Source of the DNA: Sweltsa coloradensis
Lineage: Eukaryota > Arthropoda > Insecta > Plecoptera > Chloroperlidae
Direction: 5' to 3'
Assembly (NCBI GenBank): GCA_024449915.1
Contig: JAMZAV010000628.1
Coordinates: forward strand, 248,001-312,000
DNA: 64,000 nt
Shown here one piece after another: positions 56,805 through 64,000 of this stretch. How positions within the stretch are numbered: the stretch's first letter is position 1; each line of letters begins with the position of its first letter. A program made the translations under genes and the position numbers. A model generated the notes under the pieces. The model worked only from the letters and a program-made list of their open reading frames with translations. It was not told the origin of the DNA and did not search any database.

Positions 56805-59216
56805 TTTATTCACTTTGATATAGTGTATTGTAATCTCACAGTATTAAAAAACAACGCGTAAGTCGTAAATAGCTATAGGCCTATGCAGTTTCGTGTACAG
56901 ACTACTAAAGACTATAGAAGGTCGTTTTCTTTTAATCTGAACGGGATCCTTATGTGATATCTGGTTTTTTAAAACAGCATTTAGCTCCTATCAAATCGCA
57001 ATTATCTGTTTTGGCGTTAATATTGTTTTTGAGATGACGACTATTAAAACGCAATTTACTTGCGTTTGTTTCTTAAAGGGGTATTTAACCGCTAAACTAA
57101 AAAAAAAAATTCATTCAGGCTAACTAGTAATAAATTTAGCAATCAACAGAAAAATTATTGGGGCCACCATAACCTCCCAAAAAATAGTCAAACATGATAT
57201 TTTTCGAGCTAGGTCCCATCGGCAAAAATCTCCCATAAGAAATAACATGGGGACGATCTTTATGCCCCGTGACCTTGGAGGATTTTAATCCAAAAAAATA
57301 TTGGCCATTATTGACGTACTCTACAGCCTTTCCTGTAAATTCTCTATATTTTGTTTTGTAATTTGGGCAAGTAGTCCGGTCAAAATAGGCACATTACCAA
57401 GATGGGGTGTGATTTTGGAATGCATATTTTTGCGTGTTTGAGAGTATATTTTTGTGCCCAGTTTCAAGACACGATGTTATAAAGGGGCATTTTAGATTGG
57501 TACTATGGTCTAGTATCTATTGGACCAAAAAAGAAGGAGGTTAAAGCCGATTTAAGTAATTTCCCAAAACACCAATTTTCGCAAATTTCTGGATCAAAAA
57601 AAATAAAAAAATCGTGTTAAATCACAGTAACAACATATAATTTTTTAAACGGTAATTTTAGTGTAGTATTGTGCTATAGATCACGTGGTAAAAAAATAAT
57701 TTTTGGGTCTTTTAGCCCCTATAAGTTTCGCCGTAGATTGGTTTCACTGTTCGGATCTGCGTCATGACGCGCGGAGTTATAGCCTCTGTAACAATTAAAG
57801 TGAGACAATCGATACGGTTTAGTAGTATTCGTAATGTGGACCTTTATCGTTAATCGATTTACAATCGTTGGTCGTTAATCGTAAATTAATTCGATTTTGG
57901 AGACAAAATCCCGATAAGTACGATTAAATTTTATTAAATCTAGATTTGTTTAGATTTTAATTTTCATAGTTAAAAAATCATTGCCACAAAATACGAAACC
58001 ATGAAATATTGCGTAATATAGCCTATTTTCAGTGAAAATTTGCTTTGTATATTTCGATGGATCCTTTATTGTAATTATTAATAGTCACAAAAACAACGAA
58101 ATATCGGCTTTAATACATCTAATCGTGACGAATCTTCGTTATTAAACAAATGATCGATTTCGGTTTTGAATCGTAAGTTAGCTCACTTTTACTATTTACG
58201 AAGGCTTTGAGGACATTGTGAGTGGCACGTGTCGAGCAATTGTTAGACAGTGTTTGCGTTGCTGCCTCGCGCTCATCTACAAACGTAACACAATATTTAC
58301 TCTAGCACACAAAGCAATGTCGTCTCAGCGTTCATTAGCACATGTATAGTATGTACTTAATACATTAGGAGCTTGTTGTTGTTGATCATACTCATAACAA
58401 ACTGAAATGCAACAAAATAAACACGTATGCACTGCAGTGTTGTGTACTGCCAACGAGAAAATGTTCGCTCACTAAGTGTAAACGGAATACATCGTATTAG
58501 ACATTTCTTTGAATATTTATTAAGCTAATAGTCATATTATTATGTTTTCAACTGCTTTACAGCAGTATATCGTAAAGACTGATGTAAAGCAGGTAGACTG
58601 CTACAATTTTGAAGTTTAAAAGTACAATAGTGAAATGTCCCATTATTTGTATATTGAAATATCATAATAACCTGTTTTAAAGCGTCATTCCTCGTAATTT
58701 ATTTCTTATTTTATGTTACCAATTCTAGTCCTGTTTATTGTATTGTCCGTTTTGTTGCCTGCTGTAGTTATGACACATTTTTTTGTCCTGCGTACTCTAT
58801 GGTTAGGCCGAAATGTTTTGTCTCTTTATTTGCACTTAATTTGGTACTAATTGATGGCTCTTCGTATATCAAAGGCATATTTGCCATACGTTCTTTTGTG
58901 AATTGTGATATAAGTTTTAAGCTGGTTTGCAACTTACTATGTAGTACACAGTTCATACATTGTTAACACCATTATAATTATAATTTATTATCATTCATGC
59001 ATATAGGCTTGTAAGTGTATAAAAAAAAAGAGATCAATAGATAGTCGAAGGATAAAAGTATATAATTGAACCACTTTGTAGTCCAGCGTAAGACCTCCTT
59101 GTTGGTGGAGGTGCCGGGTTATGTAAATCTCCCTCGCCCTCGCTACGCAATAATAAACATGGAAGATTACATACAAGAAGATTATAAACAAATGGCGTAC
59201 AATTTGTATATCTATA
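56805..59216 (+). other. lipase intron; possible TTAA-type repeat
   Basis: TTAAAGGGGTATTTAACCGC at 57075-57094 resembles the end of a TTAA-type transposon. It is followed by about 700 bases of repeat-like text, but a matching right end was not found. No gene seen. Confidence 0.35.
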
Positions 59217-59801
59217 CTAGGAAAACGCTTAAGTCCCGCCGCGTTGTTGAATGAGCGTATATGGTGCATTGAGCTGCCATGTGTTACGCGGATTTTCTGT
59301 TGTTCTGTGAAAAAATCATTATTTAATCGACGATTTTTTTAAATAAAAATAAAATTTAATAAAAAATTTTTTTAATTAATTTTAAAAAGAAAAAAACGTA
59401 AAATTGCAATTTTCATTAGAAATAATTATTCGATTGCGCTCAAATTTAACACGAATATATTAATTCATAAAATTAAGGTTCTGTGAAAAAATCATTACAA
59501 TCGGAGAAAGCATGTAGGTGTTATAAGTCGAAGAAATTTCCAAAATTGTAAAATTGCGATTTTTATGAGAAATAATTTTTCGATTGTACTCAAAATCGTG
59601 GCAGTTCTAAGTTCAGAGATTTCGAAGGTCTTCATAAAATTTCGTCGCAATCGGAGTATCGGTTTAGCCGGAATCGTGCTAACAAACAGACAGAAATACA
59701 AAAAAAAAAAAAAAAAAAAAAAAAACATTCCGGATTTTTTTCTCCAGTGTAGTAGAATGGAATCTTCGCTTCGCTCACTACGCTCGCTACGCTCATCCAA
59801 T
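59217..59801 (-). mobile_element. Helitron-like repeat family, copy F
   Basis: Reverse-oriented full-length copy. The left edge is CTAGGAAAACGCTTAAG and GCGTTGTTGAATGAGCG. The right edge is CGCTCGCTACGCTCATCCAA. GCATTGAGCTGCCATGTG next to the 3' subterminal repeat is shared with copy C. It includes a poly(A) run at about 59700-59725, so reading frames here are repeat artefacts. Confidence 0.85.
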
Positions 59802-60725
59802 TATGTCCTTATTTATTTTATATATGCCCGTTTTTATTATGCTAGTGCAGTGAAACTGTATGGAACGCATCATACTATCACGAGTCACGACTCACGAGTG
59901 CGAAAACTTCCCAGAGTTCTGTGTCCCTCTTATCAGAACACACATTCATCGTTCACACTCACTCCCTTGTTATTCACACTTTTCCAGCTCAAATTTTGTA
60001 ATTCTTGCAATCTGTCCAGTTCAACCTTTTCTTTGCAATACCTATTGGCTCCCCACTCTATAATAAGATCATTTAAACTAACCTAATATATTAAAACTAC
60101 TGATTTATGCATGCCGACCTTTAACAAACAACGCATTTTTTACCGTCTATAATCATAAAACAATATTTGACAGTATACTTAAGTCTGTTCGCCAAGCTCG
60201 GGCCAACATTTTTACAATGTTAAATGCCCATTTAAAAAAACGCTTTATCGTCAAATCCAGCTAATTTCACATACAGCACATACCGCTTTTTGACCTTTAA
60301 TTTTCATCCAAACAATCTGCATTTTTGGGAGGCTGTTCACAAAGGATGAGCGCGTGTCTATATCAAAGCCGATTTTGAAATTTTAAATAATTGTTTCTTA
60401 CACAAAATTCTGAAATTACTACAAATTAACAGTTTGGTGTCATATTTACGGTCAGTTAATAAGAAAAGTGATCAGTATTTGGAAAATGTGCCTTGATACC
60501 AACTATTTCACATTCTTACTCGACATTTTGGTGCAAACCACAACCCGATAGGACAAATAATAGAGCTTCCAAGTGATCCTGACTTTACCTCTTTGTTCTG
60601 CGTCAAAGCCTGGTTTTCTCGAGCTTAGCACACAGTCTTAACAGATGTAATTAAATCTATAAACCGACTTGACAAATAAAAAGGAAGTTAAAATCTTAAC
60701 CTTGACGTCATGCCCTCTGTTTCAG
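59802..60725 (+). other. end of lipase intron 1
   Basis: No repeat family recognised. It ends in the acceptor CCCTCTGTTTCAG. Confidence 0.5.
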
Positions 60726-60837
60726 GATGTCTGGGTACTGTGCTCATGAACATGTTCGACGTGCGCTACTGGAAGTGTGTGCTGAAGAGGGGTACATCAT
60801 GTCCAGACACAGACATCAGATACTTCCTCTACACAAG
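60726..60837 (+). CDS. pancreatic-lipase-family secreted protein, exon 2
   Basis: A 112-nt exon between a strong acceptor (CTCTGTTTCAG) and donor (AAG|GTAATC). It reads CLGTVLMNMFDVRYWKCVL, KRGTSC, then PDTDIRYFLYTR. The CPDxDIxFxLYTR motif marks the start of the mature lipase domain in pancreatic-lipase-related and phospholipase-A1-like enzymes, where the Cys forms a conserved disulfide. It enters in phase 1, matching exon 1, and leaves in phase 2. It encodes about residues 18-54. The nucleophile elbow (GxSxG), lid and C-terminal parts must lie beyond the window. Which subfamily and substrate cannot be decided from this part. Confidence 0.85.
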
Positions 60838-61144
60838 GTAATCAATTACCAACAATTGTAAAGAAGCTCTATATCCATGGACTTGTGATCTTGTGAATTG
60901 ATCTATCGTGGAAACAATTGCACAAGTTATAAACCATGTCATCCTGCATCCATCAAACAAGTTCCATCGGTAATTTTTTAAGCTTTGCCATAGACTCCAC
61001 CAGGCTATATTAATTTGGTTGTCAAATTAAGATTGGGCTTCTTTAGATTATCCAAGATACTTTAAGAACATACCCTATAGTAGTTAATCTTATAGTAGGT
61101 ATTTTATTACGGCCAACATTTCACTTGACCACTCTCGCCTGCTT
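60838..61144 (+). other. start of lipase intron 2
   Basis: No feature recognised between the donor at 60838 and the LINE tail. Confidence 0.5.
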
Positions 61145-62800
61145 TGGACATCATCATCAATCATCATTATCCATCGCCGCTTCCTACTTCTGGCAGGGTC
61201 AGCTTGGGTTTCGCAACCAAATTCTTCCAATTCTTTCTATCCTCCCACAATCGTATCTCTGCTAGATGCTCTCACTCCCAGCTCTCTCCTCTAGTATGTA
61301 GGTCTCTTGCTATGGTCTCCTTCCATCTCGTCCTTGGTCTCCCCCATCTTCTTCTTCCTTCGATCATTTTCTCATACATTCTCCTGGGCATCCTCTCTTC
61401 CGTCATTCGTTTCATATGCCCAAACCATCTCAGCTGTGTCCTTCCCATCCTGTCACCTAATTTCTCCACCCCAAGCATCTCTCTGGTTCGTATTTCTAAT
61501 TCCATCTCTTCTTGTCTTGCCCACTGTGCTCCTCAGGAATCTCATCTCCGCCGCTTGTATTTGGCTTTCTTCTCTATCACCCATAGTCCAGGTTTCTGCC
61601 GCATATGAGAGGATCGGTATGAAGGATAGGTCTTGTATATATATTGTCATCTTGCACTGTATGGGTATTTCCCTATCCCACACCAGGCCTTTTACACACT
61701 GGTAGAAGTTACTGGCCTCTTGTATTCTGTTGGTAATTTCCTTTTTTATCTTCCCGCTTGCCATTATTTCACTTCCCTGGGTAGCCAAAACTCTCCACCA
61801 CGTCCAGGGTTTCTTCTCCAATCTTGATTTCTGCATGATAGTTCCTTACGTCTCCTTCTCCTGGCATAGTAACAACCTTGCTCTTGATCACGCTTATCTT
61901 CATGCCGGCCTTTTCAATGTGCCTCTTCCAGAGGTCCGTGTATCTCTGGAGTACCTCCTCATACTCTGACCATGCCACGAAATCATCGTCAAACAGCATA
62001 ACCTCTACCTCCTCCGTTTTCTCCATCTTTACCTTGTTGTGGATGTCATCCATCACTATTATAAAAGCGTGGTGACAGCACACTTCCCTGCCTCAGCCCT
62101 TGTTTTTTGGAACCACCCTGACAGCCCAAACTGTGTTTTTTACATAGCTTTCTCATACTAGTACATACTTCTAACCCTGTCTATCAGTCCTTTGTCCACT
62201 CCCTTTTTTTTTCAAGTTTTCCCACACTACATTTCCCTTTGGGACACTATCATACGCCTTTTCGATGTCTAGAAAGACCATACTCATTTTTTACCCAGCT
62301 CCCAAATTTTTATAGCTTTTCGAAGTACAAATATCGGGTCTATTGTCGATCTTCCCCCTCTAAACCAATATTGTTCTTCATTCAGCATATGGTCCACCTC
62401 TACTCTCATCCTTCTGTCTCCTTTCGTATATCTTTTATGTATGACATAGTAGAGTAATGCCTCTGTAGTTGCCACACTTCTTTCTATCTCCTTTCTTGTA
62501 TATTGGTACACTCACTTCTTTCTCCCAATCTCTCGGCACCTTCTTTTCTTACCGTATCACTCTGATTACTCTGTATAGCCAATGCATAACAACCGGGGCC
62601 CCAGCTTTGATCATTTCCACCACCAATTCGTCAACTCCTGCAGTCTTCCCATTCTTCAACCTTTTTAATGCCATCTCCACTTCTTGCCAGGTCTGTCCAT
62701 TCTCATCTGCTTCTTCCCTCACCCCTTCCAACTCTACATCTCTGTCTTCTGCTCCCGCATTCAGAAATTGATTGAAATAGACCTACTCTTTCCAATTTCC
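61145..62800 (-). mobile_element. decayed non-LTR retrotransposon (reverse transcriptase)
   Basis: Minus-strand conceptual translation, in several frames, gives LKNGKTAGVDELVVEMIKAG, EEQYWFRGGRSTIDPIFVL, MVFLDIEKAYDSVPK (motif A) and MLFDDDFVAWSE (the YADD position, catalytic Asp pair retained but altered). The C-terminus gives ETWTMGDREE, RFLRSTVGKTRRDGIRN, RTQLRWFGHMKRM and GRPRTRWKE. Order and spacing are those of a LINE ORF2 C-terminal half. Several frameshifts make it inactive. The 3' end is at about 61145, with an ATGATG-type tail. No endonuclease was found, so it is 5'-truncated. It lies in the next lipase intron, antisense. The clade is uncertain. Confidence 0.85.
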
Positions 62801-63011
62801 TTGATCTCATCTGCATCGTAATGACTATGGCATCTCGCCTGTTTTGGGACAGGGCTGAAAAAAAGGTTCTTTATCGTTTTTTTTAAAACTTTGTAACTAC
62901 GTCAGAACAGAAAACGCTTTTTCCATAATTTTCCATTTACATCGTCTCGCTCTTTTTACGGATTACTTTGTTAAAATATCATAAACTTATGCTATGCTAG
63001 CTTCGTTCTTA

Positions 63012-63415
63012 TAGGACCTGAGGCTGGCGGGGAGACGAGAAAAACTTTCAGTTTTCACTTTTTTTTGTTTTTGCTTTCATTTTTTATAATATTTCCGTAA
63101 CATTGATAAAGAATCAACAGAATCCGTGTATGGTTTATCCTCTATTAGCTAAAAATTTTGAATAGAATCTGTGAATTTCCATAATTCCCTGGGTTTTGTG
63201 AACTTTGGGTATTTTTTTTCCACCAAACGCAAAAGTTTTGATCCATTTTTTAAAGTAAATTAATTTAAACTCGGTTTAAATCTTCCCAATCGTAAGATAA
63301 ACGTTTTAAAAGGGAAAAATTTCAAATTTTGATGTTGACATAATCAAAATGTTATTACATTCATGCAAATGTGGTAATGATATTGGTAACCTCAACACCT
63401 GAGCGCATGCACTTT
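63012..63415 (+). repeat. diverged dispersed repeat, copy 2
   Basis: Same order of blocks as 1-735, including GAGGCTGGCGGGGAGACGAG, AAAGAATCAACAGAATCCGT and CATTCATGCAAATGTGGTAA. It lies in the same orientation 63 kb away. Confidence 0.55.
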
Positions 63416-64000
63416 ATTTTGTGGTCTACCTAAAAAGGGTAAAAAATTTAAAATTCGGGAAAAATGCATTAGATCTGAAATATCACTTTTTCGCTAATTT
63501 AGTGAAAAAAATGGTTTTTGGTTAATTTTCTTTAAAAAATAAAACTCTTTTAGCTCTAAGAAATTTTGGGGAAATTTTTAAATTTTGTGTACATTTATGT
63601 ATTTGACTATCTACTGGGGAAAAAAATATCTTGCGAGGGCAATTTAAGGTCACTTTTTTTTTTTTTTTAAATTTTTTTTCTCCCAGTATTTGTAAATTAA
63701 GGCTATTCAGAGCACTCTTACCGTATTTTAAAAGTCGAAGGAAATGCTGCAAGTTATTAATGAAAGAAAATTTGAATAAAAAAAGATGAAAAAATTAACA
63801 TTTTTTTTGGGTGGGAAAAAAGCTCCATTTGGCCATATTTGAAATTTTTGGGGCCCCTTAAAAATAAAAGTTCTAGGTGCAATATTTAATTTTAGCTATA
63901 AATTTTTTTTTTAACCCCCTTTTTGTCTCGGGACTGAGTATTGGGGAAAAAAATTTTTTCTGAAAATTAATTTTTCGTGTGCGATTTTTTTGTCATTGAC
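63416..64000 (+). other. AT-rich low-complexity sequence
   Basis: Dominated by A and T runs. The reverse frame at 63522-63752 is Lys/Phe-rich and has no recognisable domain. Confidence 0.5.

Larger units (their letters stand above)
28836..60725 (+). other. intron 1 of the lipase gene (31,890 bp)
   Basis: Bounded by GTAAGA at the donor and TGCCCTCTGTTTCAG at the acceptor. It holds the Kolobok-like transposon, two Helitron-like copies, many SINEs and a possible nested promoter at 41551. The size is inferred from phase match and protein continuity; no transcript evidence is available. Confidence 0.7.

Noticed and set aside
59565..60086. 173-codon frame containing a Lys run
   Set aside because: Its first half is repeat copy F including poly(A). 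The second half has no recognisable domain.
61144..61705. Long plus-strand frames over the LINE
   Set aside because: They are antisense to the better-supported reverse transcriptase on the minus strand.

Overview
This window is eukaryotic, AT-rich, intron-bearing and dominated by transposable elements. The gene content, the wealth of short DNA transposons and tRNA-derived SINEs, and the very long intron suggest an arthropod, probably an insect with a large genome. That assignment is an inference; no species-diagnostic gene is present. The palindrome TAGGCCTA is strikingly over-represented, most densely at 8.6-9.4 kb.

Only two host genes are supported. On the minus strand, 2517-3143 is the N-terminal coding exon of a DDX28-like mitochondrial DEAD-box RNA helicase. 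Its later exons lie to the left, outside the window. On the plus strand, a secreted pancreatic-lipase-family gene has a signal-peptide exon at 28784-28835 and a second exon at 60726-60837. The two are joined by a 31.9-kb intron with matching phase. A TATA/initiator promoter plus a short exon with a consensus donor at 41551-41636 lies inside this intron on the same strand. It may be a nested gene start or an alternative first exon.

The rest is a mosaic of mobile DNA. 1-2.2 kb: a diverged repeat, a hAT MITE and a piggyBac-type MITE. 3.4-4.05 kb: a duplicated element tied to GATA microsatellites. 6.4-8.6 kb: a hAT relic with a perfect 8-bp target duplication, itself split by a 1.4-kb inverted-repeat element carrying seven copies of a GTAAC-GGAT-GTTAC palindrome. 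12-28 kb: foldback MITEs, SINEs, LINE tails, a GGAAC-rich hAT MITE and several copies of one Helitron-like repeat. 42.6-50.1 kb: a 7.5-kb Kolobok-like TTAA transposon with inverted repeats of about 650 bp. 61.1-62.8 kb: a decayed non-LTR retrotransposon on the minus strand.

The Kolobok-like element is the most notable object. It carries two divergently arranged, frameshifted genes: a THAP-domain transposase-like gene on the plus strand and, on the minus strand, a protein resembling the cytosolic C-terminal (ballast) domain of P2X7 receptors. Its right inverted repeat is interrupted by another 1.6-kb insertion. The seven-palindrome element and the Helitron-like family (sharing CTAG|T 3' ends and subterminal inverted repeats) are the next most interesting structures.
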